From positions 168,618-232,617 of the forward strand of contig JAIOYW010000006.1 in the NCBI GenBank assembly GCA_021740915.1: 64,000 bases of DNA. Direction: 5' to 3'. Shown here piece after piece: positions 34,505 to 42,718 of the stretch (position 1 is the stretch's first letter; each line of letters starts with the position of its first letter). The notes beneath the pieces are model-generated. The model saw only the letters and a list, made by a program, of their open reading frames with translations. It was not told the origin of the DNA and searched no databases. Position numbers and translations under genes: made by a program. This stretch comes from Ignavibacteriales bacterium (lineage in GTDB: Bacteria; Bacteroidota; Ignavibacteria; Ignavibacteriales; Melioribacteraceae).

Positions 34505-36955
34505 TTATGCAACTTTCTGTTTGTAAAGATGTTCCTGAAATTCTATAAACAGTCGGCTTATGTTTGCAACGTCACCTAAAATCTCTTTTGCATCTTCTAA
34601 TGATTGATACTTGTTTGTAAGTAAAATTGGGAGTTTTTCTTGGTCGAGTTCGTCAACACCAGTTTCGATATATTTGCTCAATACGAAAGTGATAAACTCT
34701 TTCTGTTTGTCGTTAAGCAAGGCAAATATTGTTGCTTCGGCTGCTTTTGCTCTCGCTTCTCTGGTCATTGCGATATAGTCGCCATTGAAAACGTATTCCA
34801 ATACATCGTACAGGTCGCTTTTTTCCATATCTACCAACTTTTGCAAAGTCAGTAAATCGTCTTTTGGAAAACCAGCTGCGTCTAAATTTTCTAATAAAAT
34901 CCTACGAGTTATCGGACTGCTCCAAAGTTTCCGCAATTCTTCTTCGTCTTTGAAAAGTTTGGGTAATTCACCAAACAAATTATTCAAAAATTCTTCTGCT
35001 GATATGGGTTTGCCGTCTGCACTCCAAAATGAAGTGGAAACCATGTGTTTAATTTCCCTTTCTTTTCCGTTTTTGAGTTTTATTTTTACTTTCTTCTTGC
35101 AAACGCAAGGGCTTTGACCACATTTGTAACAAGGTGGTGGCGGTTCACTAACACAAATACAAGGTCTCTGACCACAAATCGGACACGGTTTTGGCGGGTG
35201 TTTCTCGCAAATGCAAGGGTTTTGACCGCATATTTTACAAGGTTCTTCTTCAATTGGTTCACCATCCCATTCTGGGTCTGAAAAATGTTTATAGGCATCT
35301 ACAAAGTCGTAAATGGTAAAAAACTCTTTGCCGTCAAATAATCTTGTGCCACGACCAACGATTTGTTTAAACTCAATCATTGAATTAACTGGGCGAAGCA
35401 AAACAATATTGCGAATGTTTCGTGCATCAACACCCGTGGAAAGTTTTTGTGAAGTTGTCAGAATGGTTGGCAATGTTTTTTCATTATCCTGAAATTCACG
35501 TAACAATCTTTCGCCTTCTTCTCCGTCATTTGCGGTTACACGAACACAATAAAAAGGGTCTTTGCTCCCTTCGACTCCGCTCAGGGCATGTTTGGCGTTT
35601 TGGTTTACCAAATCTCTTATCAATGCTGCGTGTGCCTGATTAGCACAGAAAATAATTGCCTTTTCGTTTTGGTTGGCTTCATCTAAAAAGATGTTTACTC
35701 GTTTGGCTTCTCGTTCTACAATTTCGATTGTGCGGTTAAAGTCTTTTTCTTCATACAATTTGCCTTCTTCAATTTCGCCTTCCACAATGGTATCGTCCGA
35801 AGTGTAGCGGTAATCGTCTAAAGTGGTTTTAATTCGTTTAACTTTGAAAGGTGTTAAGAAACCATCATTGATACCTTCTTTTAGCGAATAGATGTAAATA
35901 GGTTCGCCAAAATAACGATACGTATCCACATTGTCTTTTCGCTTGGGTGTAGCGGTTAAACCTAATTGCACTGCCGGACTGAAATACTCCAAAATTCCCC
36001 GCCAATTGCTTTCGTCATTTGCACCGCCACGGTGGCACTCGTCAATAATAATGAAATCAAAATAGTCAGCTGGATATTCGTCAAAATACGGTGCAGGTTT
36101 CCCTTCCGCATCCGTACCGCTCATAAAAGTTTGAAAAATGGTGAAAAAGATGCTGCCGTTGGTTGGTACTCTGCCACGATTCCGGATATCATTTGGCCTA
36201 ATTCGAATCAAGGCATCCTCAGGGAAAGCAGAAAACGAGTTATAAGCCTGGTCTGCCAGAATATTACGGTCAGCTAAAAATAAAATTCTCGGTCTGCGGT
36301 TTACTTCGACTCCGCTCAGTAACCGCCTTGTTATATTCCAACGGGTTTGAAACAGTTTCCACGCTACCTGAAAAGCAATTGCCGTTTTTCCTGTGCCTGT
36401 GGCAAGGGTTAGCAAAATTCTGTCTTTGCTTTGTGCAATGGCTTCAACGGTTCTTTGAACGGCTATTTCTTGATAATATCTTAACTGCCAACTTCCGCTT
36501 TTATCTTCAAACGGCACATTGGCAAATTGTTCTCTCCACACTTCGACATGCTCAGTGTCCGCACTTTTAGGAAATGTTTTATTCCAAAGCTCGTCAGGGC
36601 TTAGAAAATCTGTTACTAGACTTTCTTCGCCTGTTTTCATACAGATTTGGTAAATGGCTTTTCCGTTGGTGCTGTAAGTGGTTTCTAATTGAAGTTTTTG
36701 AGCGTATTTTTTCGCTTGCATTACGCCTTCGCCAACTTCCAGTTCATCACTTTTAGCTTCTACAATAGCGAGTTTAATGCCTTTGTAGACCAAAACATAA
36801 TCGGCAATTTCTTTTTTGCCCCGCCCACCACCAGTTTGTATTTTACCTTCGGTAATGTGGTATTCACGAAGGATTTTAGAGCCTTCTGTAACACCCCAAC
36901 CGCAAGCCTTTAGCTTTGGGTCAATTAATTCTGCTCTTGTTTCCGCTTCGTTCAT
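34505..36955 (-). CDS. hsdR: Type I restriction enzyme R subunit with Cys-rich insert
   Basis: 816 aa. It has a PD-(D/E)xK-type nuclease (D52, E66-A-K68 in 'ADYVLVYKGIKLAIVEAKS'), Walker A ATGTGKT (185-191), DECH (305-308) and a C-terminal HsdR helical region. Residues 573-620 hold three tandem CxxCGQxPCxC units, an unusual cysteine-rich insert. It is the motor and nuclease of the complex with HsdM and HsdS. Three TTCGAC...GCTCAG repeats lie in the gene, one giving the insert 'HALSGVEGSKDPF'. It overlaps the RhuM gene by 35 bases at its start. Confidence 0.92.
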   Translation of the reverse strand: MNEAETRAELIDPKLKACGWGVTEGSKILREYHITEGKIQTGGGRGKKEIADYVLVYKGIKLAIVEAKSDELEVGEGVMQAKKYAQKLQLETTYSTNGKAIYQICMKTGEESLVTDFLSPDELWNKTFPKSADTEHVEVWREQFANVPFEDKSGSWQLRYYQEIAVQRTVEAIAQSKDRILLTLATGTGKTAIAFQVAWKLFQTRWNITRRLLSGVEVNRRPRILFLADRNILADQAYNSFSAFPEDALIRIRPNDIRNRGRVPTNGSIFFTIFQTFMSGTDAEGKPAPYFDEYPADYFDFIIIDECHRGGANDESNWRGILEYFSPAVQLGLTATPKRKDNVDTYRYFGEPIYIYSLKEGINDGFLTPFKVKRIKTTLDDYRYTSDDTIVEGEIEEGKLYEEKDFNRTIEIVEREAKRVNIFLDEANQNEKAIIFCANQAHAALIRDLVNQNAKHALSGVEGSKDPFYCVRVTANDGEEGERLLREFQDNEKTLPTILTTSQKLSTGVDARNIRNIVLLRPVNSMIEFKQIVGRGTRLFDGKEFFTIYDFVDAYKHFSDPEWDGEPIEEEPCKICGQNPCICEKHPPKPCPICGQRPCICVSEPPPPCYKCGQSPCVCKKKVKIKLKNGKEREIKHMVSTSFWSADGKPISAEEFLNNLFGELPKLFKDEEELRKLWSSPITRRILLENLDAAGFPKDDLLTLQKLVDMEKSDLYDVLEYVFNGDYIAMTREARAKAAEATIFALLNDKQKEFITFVLSKYIETGVDELDQEKLPILLTNKYQSLEDAKEILGDVANISRLFIEFQEHLYKQKVA
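35567..36557. repeat. TTCGAC...GCTCAG repeats within hsdR
   Basis: Three copies of a short quasi-palindrome inside hsdR: 35567-35586 (CCCTTCGACTCCGCTCAGGG), 36303-36324 (ACTTCGACTCCGCTCAGT, then AACC) and 36540-36557 (ACTTCGACATGCTCAGTG). All leave the frame open. The coordinates span the three copies. Confidence 0.85.
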
Positions 36956-37946
36956 TTCGTTTCTTTAGTTTGCTTTCTATTGCTTTTATTTCCTCAAGGT
37001 CGTTTTTGTCGGCATTTAAAGCCTCAAAATCCTTGCGATTTTGGTCGAATTGTTCGTATAACTTTTCTACATGGCTTTCCATTTGTGCATTTGATACCGT
37101 TCCGCTCCCTTGCAAAATTATCTTGTTCTGAAAATTCAATAAGCGGTCAACGTTTTCTTTCCAAAACGACATGGTTAGGTCTTTTCGCTCTTTTACCGTA
37201 AGCTCGGCAGTTTCGAGGAAAATAACCACCAAACGGTTCAAAGTATCAATTTCATCTTCTGTAAGGTAGTTCTTGGCTGTTATAATATCCTGCTTGCGTA
37301 CAATTGCCCCTTTCCATGATGTTAAGCCCATGTTCTCTTTTTGTGCATCGGCTCTGCCAACAATCAATTCGGCTGCGGTTTTGCCTATAACGGCAAACAG
37401 CAATTTGTTTTGGGTATCGGCAAAAAACATTTGGGTGGCTTTGTCGGTGGCATCGTAATCGCTGCTAAGGGCAAACAAATCACGTACTTTTTGGTAAAAG
37501 CGTTTTTCGGATGCACGAATATCACGAATACGACTGAGTAATTCATCAAAATAATCGGGACGACCATCGGGGTTTTTCAATCGCTCATCGTCCATTACAA
37601 AGCCCTTGCGCAAATACTCGGTAAGGTTGCGGTTTGCCCATTGCCGAAATTGCGTACCACGTATCCCTCGCACCCGAAAGCCAATAGCCATAATCATTTC
37701 GAGCGAATAAAACGTTACGTTATAGTTTTTGCCATCGGCGGCAGTTGTAAAGTAATTCTTTATAACTGAATCGGCATCTAACTCGCTCTCTTTTAATATA
37801 CTCGACACATGCTGCCCGATATTTTGCTTCGAGGTGGCAAAAAGTTCGGCTATTTGCGTTTGGTTAAGCCACACGCTGCCATCTTTGGCATACAGAGCAA
37901 TGGAGCTTTTGCCATCAGGAGTGTTGTATATGATTAGGTCACTCAT
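36921..37946 (-). CDS. RhuM family protein
   Basis: 341 aa. The N-terminal helix-turn-helix-like region is 'SVWLNQTQIAELFATSKQNI' and the family core 'FYSLEMIMAIGFRVRGIRGT', followed by QFRQWANRNLTEYLRKGFVM. RhuM was first noted as a Salmonella virulence-associated protein; homologues are found inside type I restriction loci, where their role is unknown. It lies between the GxxExxY gene (4-base overlap) and hsdR, so it is a stable part of the operon. The C-terminus is a coiled-coil helix. Confidence 0.85.
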   Translation of the reverse strand: MSDLIIYNTPDGKSSIALYAKDGSVWLNQTQIAELFATSKQNIGQHVSSILKESELDADSVIKNYFTTAADGKNYNVTFYSLEMIMAIGFRVRGIRGTQFRQWANRNLTEYLRKGFVMDDERLKNPDGRPDYFDELLSRIRDIRASEKRFYQKVRDLFALSSDYDATDKATQMFFADTQNKLLFAVIGKTAAELIVGRADAQKENMGLTSWKGAIVRKQDIITAKNYLTEDEIDTLNRLVVIFLETAELTVKERKDLTMSFWKENVDRLLNFQNKIILQGSGTVSNAQMESHVEKLYEQFDQNRKDFEALNADKNDLEEIKAIESKLKKRNERSGNKSRIN

Positions 37947-38383
37947 CGTCTGAACCTTTGATTAAGTTGATTAATATGATTTTCTTGATTTGGCTGATTG
38001 AATTTGGGATTGATTAAACGTTTGAACTCTAAACTCTTTGCTCCGAAATTTATCAGCAGTCCTATTTCAAGATTGTAAGCTTCTAAATAATTGATTGCTT
38101 GTGCCAAATGCACATCTTCTAATTTTACAAGGGCTTTCAATTCTACCGAAATAACTTCCTCCACCAGGAAATCTACCCGTCTTGTGCCTATTTGTTCTTC
38201 TTTATAAAAAATGGGCATTTCAAATTCCCTAGCAAACGATAATCCTTGCAAAGCCATTTCCTTTTCCAATGCCCTTTGATATATAACTTCCTGAAACCCA
38301 TTACCCAATATTTTATGCACTTCCATCGAGCAACCAATAATTTTACCCGTCAAATCCGAATATTTATATTTTCCATTAATCAT
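37943..38383 (-). CDS. GxxExxY protein
   Basis: 146 aa. It has the signature GNGFQEVIYQ (GxxExxY), 'EVHKILGNGFQEVIYQRALE', 'RRVDFLVEEVISVELKALVK' and 'LEDVHLAQAINYLEAYNLEI', a PD-(D/E)xK-like fold known only by its motif. Such genes repeatedly accompany type I restriction loci in Bacteroidota; function unknown. It is one of two copies in the operon, here between hsdS and RhuM. Confidence 0.85.
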   Translation of the reverse strand: MINGKYKYSDLTGKIIGCSMEVHKILGNGFQEVIYQRALEKEMALQGLSFAREFEMPIFYKEEQIGTRRVDFLVEEVISVELKALVKLEDVHLAQAINYLEAYNLEIGLLINFGAKSLEFKRLINPKFNQPNQENHINQLNQRFRR

Positions 38384-38485
38384 AGTTAATCATCCTAATT
38401 GTCTTAATCACTGATTTTTGTGATTTATCTGATTTACTTGATTTTGTATTTCTGTTGTATTCCATCTTAATCATAGTTAATCAAT

Positions 38486-39730
38486 TCAATCAGCTTTAAT
38501 CAAAGGTTCAGACACTTTCAATTCTCCTGCAAATGCCTTTTGCAAGATTGTTTTTTTTAGTTCTTCCAAATCATCAATTTTCTTTTGATACACGGCTTCC
38601 AACTTTTGTGTTTCGGCTCGCAGGGCATCTAATTGGCGGACGATGGTTTGTTGTTCTGTTTTAGATTTAGGCAAATTGATTTTGTGCCTTTTCAAATCAC
38701 CTAATAGTAAATTTGGAACCGCTGTTCCTGAAGATACTTTTACTAATTTTTTTAAATCTGATTGCAAAATGTAACAACAAAAATTATTATCTATTAAGGT
38801 TGGTATAGTTTTTATTACAGCTACGCTTTTTTGAAAAGTCGCTTTATATGTTCTTGGGTCTTCAGGTGCAAATGAAATCCTACCAATCGTTGCACCTGTA
38901 TTAACCATACAAATATCACCAGGTTTTAAATTTGTTCGCTTGTGAGTTTCTTCAAATCCGCTTTTGGTTATTTGTCTTGCATTCTCGAAAAGAAGAGTTC
39001 CATTCCTAACATCTTTTGCACTTAAAAAATAATATCCTGAATTTTCTTCATTTTCACAATCTCCGTGTTTTCCATCAGTAATTAAAGAGCATACTTCTCC
39101 TAAAGTTTTTTCTTCCCAATTTTCTCCCTTCTTCTCAAACACCCCCTGCAAATAGCTTTCAAAAAGTTCTTTGGCGTTTTGGAGGTTTTGTTCGGCATTG
39201 GCTTTTGCCTTGGCTAAGGCGGCAAAGGCTTCATCTAATATGGAAACAATGCGTTGTTGTTCGGGGAGAGGGGGAAGGGGGATTTCAATATCTTTGAATT
39301 TGTTCATTGATACTCCTCCAATAATTCCTGCCATTTCAGTAGAAAAGTATTTTTGAAATGATGAATTAAAATAGTAATAGAAAAGAAATTTGCTATCAAC
39401 ATTCTTATTTGGAACTAATGCAAAAAGCTTATTGCCAAAACAAACATCTTGATTTGTAAATCCAATCTTTCTGCCCGCACTTCCGCCTTCTGCACATATT
39501 AAAGGTGTATTTGCAGGGGCTATTTTAAATTGTTCCTTCTCAGTAAATGGAATTTTTACTCCATTTTCATAATCAATTATAGAATCAAAGCCAACATCTT
39601 TAGTCGCAATAAAGGGCAATCCTTCATCTAATCCTGTGTAATTATCCTTTTTGACTTTTTCGTTAATGCTATTGCCATTAAAGACTTTACCAATTTCAGA
39701 AAGCTTCTTTATTTCCCAATTCTGCTTCAT
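38486..39730 (-). CDS. hsdS: Type I restriction specificity subunit
   Basis: 414 aa with the two-domain HsdS layout: two target-recognition domains (about 1-150 and 205-360) and two conserved coiled regions, 'IEIPLPPLPEQQRIVSILDE' (about 150-170) and 'INLPKSKTEQQTIVRQLDAL' (about 355-375). It determines the DNA sequence that the complex methylates or cuts. It is flanked by GxxExxY genes. The two target-recognition domains have different sequences, so a bipartite asymmetric site is expected. Confidence 0.88.
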   Translation of the reverse strand: MKQNWEIKKLSEIGKVFNGNSINEKVKKDNYTGLDEGLPFIATKDVGFDSIIDYENGVKIPFTEKEQFKIAPANTPLICAEGGSAGRKIGFTNQDVCFGNKLFALVPNKNVDSKFLFYYYFNSSFQKYFSTEMAGIIGGVSMNKFKDIEIPLPPLPEQQRIVSILDEAFAALAKAKANAEQNLQNAKELFESYLQGVFEKKGENWEEKTLGEVCSLITDGKHGDCENEENSGYYFLSAKDVRNGTLLFENARQITKSGFEETHKRTNLKPGDICMVNTGATIGRISFAPEDPRTYKATFQKSVAVIKTIPTLIDNNFCCYILQSDLKKLVKVSSGTAVPNLLLGDLKRHKINLPKSKTEQQTIVRQLDALRAETQKLEAVYQKKIDDLEELKKTILQKAFAGELKVSEPLIKAD

Positions 39731-39905
39731 ATCAATTCCAAAATAGAGTTAAGGATTTCGGCACTTATTGTCTGAATCACGGATTTATTTTGATTACGCA
39801 GATGACACAGATTTTTTGATTCTTGGAATTCATAATCTGTGGAATCCTTTAATACGTATAATCCGTGATTCTGACAGTTTCTGTGATTCCGACAATTATT
39901 TTCAA

Positions 39906-40286
39906 TCATAACACCAATCGTTTAAATGTTAAACTTTTACTACCGAAGTTGATGAGCAAACCAACTTCTAATTTATATGCTTTCAGATAGTTTAATGCCT
40001 GAGCTAAATGTACATCTTCTAATTGAATTATTGCTTTTAATTCCACCAATACTTTTCCTTCTACCACAAAATCTGCCCTGCGTGTACCAATGGGTTCTTC
40101 AAGGTCTTTATAGAAAATATCTTGCTCAATTTCTCTAGCAAAATCCAATCCTGCTTTTCTAATTTCATAAGCCAATGCCCTTTGGTAAATCACTTCCTGA
40201 AAACCATTGCCCAAAAACTTATGCACTTCAAACGAAGCTCCAATTATCTTCTCTGTTATATCCTTGTATTTCAATTCTGTATTCAT
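39906..40286 (-). CDS. GxxExxY protein, second copy
   Basis: 126 aa, a clear paralogue of the other copy: 'EVHKFLGNGFQEVIYQRALA', 'RRADFVVEGKVLVELKAIIQ' and 'LEDVHLAQALNYLKAYKLEV'. It lies between hsdM and hsdS. Together with the other copy this brackets hsdS, suggesting duplication or exchange of the specificity gene together with its GxxExxY neighbour. The gap 39731-39905 holds only short repeated 'GTGATTC(T/A)GACA'-type words. Confidence 0.85.
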   Translation of the reverse strand: MNTELKYKDITEKIIGASFEVHKFLGNGFQEVIYQRALAYEIRKAGLDFAREIEQDIFYKDLEEPIGTRRADFVVEGKVLVELKAIIQLEDVHLAQALNYLKAYKLEVGLLINFGSKSLTFKRLVL

Positions 40287-40340
40287 AATCTGTGCAATCT
40301 TTTAATCCTTTTAATCCGTGATTCAGACATTTTCTGTGAT

Positions 40341-41882
40341 TCAGACGATGAGGTTTGCAATACTTTCCAATAATTCATCTGCTTCTCTATCTAATTCCCT
40401 CATTTCGTTTAGTATTTCTTTCGGTTGGCGTAGCGTTACTTCTTCTTTTTTATTGGGGTTTTTTACGCTTAAATCAAAAGTGCCATTGGTGGCTTCGGCA
40501 AGCTCAGCCACCGATAGGTTCCAAGAGTTTTCGGTTTCGGGTCCTTCGGACGCTGAGACTCTCGAAGCGTAAAGTTCAACAAATTCTGCCAAATCGTTTT
40601 CGTTGAGCGGATTTGTCTTGCCTAAATTGCGGTCAAGTTTCAGAGAGTAAAACCAAACCATTTGTGTGGCTTTGCCTTTTTCAAAAAACAGCACCACGGT
40701 TCTTACACCAGCACCGGTAAACGTTCCGCCCGGTAAATCCAAAACAGTATGCAGATTGCAACTTTCCAATAAAGTTTTACGAATGGCAACCGTGGCATTG
40801 TCGGTATTGCTCAAAAAAGTGTTTTTAATTACTACACCAGCTTTTCCGCCTGCTTTTAAAATTTTAATAAAGTGCTGCAAAAACAAACTGGCGGTTTCGC
40901 CAGTTTTTATTGGAAAATTTTGCTGCACTTCTGCTCTTTCCTTCCCGCCGAAGGGCGGGTTGGCAAGTACCACATCATAACGGTCTTTTTCCTGTATGTC
41001 GGCAAGGTTTTCGGCAAGAGTGTTGGTATGTATGATGTTTGGGGCTTCCACTCCGTGTAAAATCATATTCATAATGCCGATAATGTAAGCCAACGATTTT
41101 TTCTCTTTGCCGTAAAAGGTGCGTTTTTGCAGTATCTCGGTTTCTTTGGTAGAAAGTCCTTGTCCTGAGCCTGTCGAAGGGGATTTGCTATTTTTCAGAT
41201 AGTCGAACGCTTCGCAAAGGAATCCCGCAGAACCAACAGCACCGTCATAAATTTTGTCGCCAATTTTTGGAGCAACCACTTTTACAATGGTGGTAATGAG
41301 CGGTCGGGGTGTGTAATATTCGCCACCGTTTCGTCCTGCATTGCCCATATTTTTGATTTTATCTTCATACAAATGGCTCATTTCGTGCTTTTCTGCATGG
41401 GTACGGAAACGCAATTCGTCAATGCGATTAATCACTTCACGTAAATTGTAACCGCTTTGTATGCGGTTTTTCAGTTCGCTGAAAATCTCGCCAATCTTGT
41501 ATTCAATGGTGTCGGCACTCTCGGCACTTAGTTTAAACTTTTTGAGGTAAGGAAACAGTTTATTGTTTACAAAGTCGGTAAGGTCATCGCCTGTGAGTGC
41601 GTTATGGTCCACTTCGACACGCTCAGTGGCCGTTCCATCTTTCGCAAGCTGAGCTCGTCGAAGCTTTGGGGCAGCCCAATTATTCCATTGATATTCTTTG
41701 TCAATTATGGTGGTGTAGGTTTTCCCTGTAAGTTCGGCTGCTGTGGCACGGTCACGCTCCAAATCGTCCAAATATTTCAGGAAGAGTACCCAAGAAGTTT
41801 GCTCTACATAATCTAATTCGCTTCCACAACCAGCATCTTTGTGCAGTATGTCGTCAATATTCTTAAAAGTTTGTTCAAACAT
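40341..41882 (-). CDS. hsdM: Type I restriction DNA methyltransferase subunit
   Basis: 513 aa. It has the HsdM N-terminal domain, 'GRNGGEYYTPRPLITTIV' (about 185-200), the SAM region 'KIYDGAVGSAGFLCEAFDYL' and the N6-adenine motif NPPFGG (308-313). It methylates adenine in the HsdS-defined site. Residues 234-245 (SPSTGSGQGLST) are an in-frame insert made by a GAGCCTGTCGAAG-type repeat; two more repeat copies lie near residues 72-92. It is the first gene of the six-gene minus-strand operon. Confidence 0.92.
   Translation of the reverse strand: MFEQTFKNIDDILHKDAGCGSELDYVEQTSWVLFLKYLDDLERDRATAAELTGKTYTTIIDKEYQWNNWAAPKLRRAQLAKDGTATERVEVDHNALTGDDLTDFVNNKLFPYLKKFKLSAESADTIEYKIGEIFSELKNRIQSGYNLREVINRIDELRFRTHAEKHEMSHLYEDKIKNMGNAGRNGGEYYTPRPLITTIVKVVAPKIGDKIYDGAVGSAGFLCEAFDYLKNSKSPSTGSGQGLSTKETEILQKRTFYGKEKKSLAYIIGIMNMILHGVEAPNIIHTNTLAENLADIQEKDRYDVVLANPPFGGKERAEVQQNFPIKTGETASLFLQHFIKILKAGGKAGVVIKNTFLSNTDNATVAIRKTLLESCNLHTVLDLPGGTFTGAGVRTVVLFFEKGKATQMVWFYSLKLDRNLGKTNPLNENDLAEFVELYASRVSASEGPETENSWNLSVAELAEATNGTFDLSVKNPNKKEEVTLRQPKEILNEMRELDREADELLESIANLIV
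41163..41666. repeat. TTCGAC...GCTCAG repeats within hsdM
   Basis: Copies at 41163-41183 (inverted: TCCTGAGCCTGTCGAAGGGG), 41611-41629 (ACTTCGACACGCTCAGTGG) and 41646-41666 (inverted: AAGCTGAGCTCGTCGAAGCT). Another partial copy is at 41965-41980, upstream of the gene. The coordinates span the in-gene copies. Confidence 0.85.
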
Positions 41883-42232
41883 TATTTAATCCTGTCTTAA
41901 AATCATTATCAATAAACGCAAATGTACCAATTTCCACGGGTGCGTAGGCAAGAAAACTGCTCAATTCGACAAGCTCACTGCACCGCTTTTGCAAGCTGAA
42001 GCATCGGCTTGTGTGTCGGGGTTTGCGAATGTGCAGTTTTGTGGGTCGGCTGTTCATTATATCGTTTTTCTCTTTTCTGTCTTAAGTAGCAAATTATCTG
42101 TTCGTTTCTGTCTTTTTACACTGACGGCTAACGTTCGAAGCTAAGTGCAGGCGGGGATTTTACCACTGAACTTCAAACATACCACTTACCTGTCCTACGA
42201 AGCACGAAGCCCCTGCTTGCGTATAGGTGATG
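41883..42232. other. Region between hsdM and the ORF fragment
   Basis: This holds the partial TTCGACAAGCTCACTG repeat (41965-41980), GC-richer structured sequence with repeated GTGTCGG words, and the attC-like element beginning at 42126. No gene is seen. Confidence 0.5.
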
Positions 42233-42237
42233 TTAGC
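42126..42237. repeat. attC-like structured repeat 1
   Basis: The ends are GGCTAAC (42126-42132) and GTTAGC (42232-42237), complementary over GCTAAC/GTTAGC. Inner arms GCAGGCGGGG (42147-42156) and CCCCTGCTTGC (42210-42220) pair imperfectly. On the minus strand the stop codon of the ORF at 42233-42457 lies inside the outer box, as in integron cassettes. No integrase gene is in the window. Confidence 0.5.
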
Positions 42238-42457
42238 TGTGGTTTTCATTCAATTGTTTTCCTATAATTCTTAAAACATCCATTATTGGTTTTCTTTTAT
42301 TTTCCATCATAATTTCAAAAAGAGGTAGCGATTCGTCCTTGAATATCACATCTAAAAACTCTATGGTAAGTTTTGTGTCTTTAAAAAGTTCTTCTAATCT
42401 AAGAGGCAATGTACAAGTATAGTATAATACTAGTATTATATATCTATCTATATACAT
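42233..42457 (-). CDS. C-terminal part of an unknown protein (cassette-like)
   Basis: The last about 58 codons look coding (LRLEELFKDTKLTIEFLDVI, then FEIMMENKRKPIMDVLRIIG), ending with the stop inside the attC-like box. Upstream the frame runs into AT-rich simple sequence (ATATAT/CTATC tract) with a start-like MYIDRY that is unlikely. It is probably the tail of a gene cut by a rearrangement near the IS110 element. Family unknown. Confidence 0.4.
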   Translation of the reverse strand: MYIDRYIILVLYYTCTLPLRLEELFKDTKLTIEFLDVIFKDESLPLFEIMMENKRKPIMDVLRIIGKQLNENHS

Positions 42458-42469
42458 ATACTATATATA

Positions 42470-42718
42470 TAAAAATAGGGGGTGAAAAATGGAATGTCAA
42501 GAGGCGAAGGCAAAAGGCTTCCATCCGGTGGATAGAAAGTTAATTGATCGGTTAATAAATTTTCGCCGACTGAAATATGGAAGAGATTTCCAAATATGGA
42601 GAATATTATACCATTGCATAGTTGACACGCCCAAATAGTTATACTAAATTAACGTCAGCATCTTATTTTTCTTTAGCATTAAATGCTACTAAACAGGCTA
42701 TGCAAGAGGGACTTTCGA
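42470..42718 (+). ncRNA. Candidate bridge RNA region of the IS110 element
   Basis: About 250 noncoding bases precede the transposase. They hold small hairpins: ATCC-GGT-GGAT near 42520-42533, and ATATGGAA / TTTCCAAATAT at about 42575-42598. In IS110-family elements the 5-prime noncoding end encodes the structured bridge RNA that pairs with target and donor DNA. This is placed by analogy; the target and donor loops are not assigned. Confidence 0.4.
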
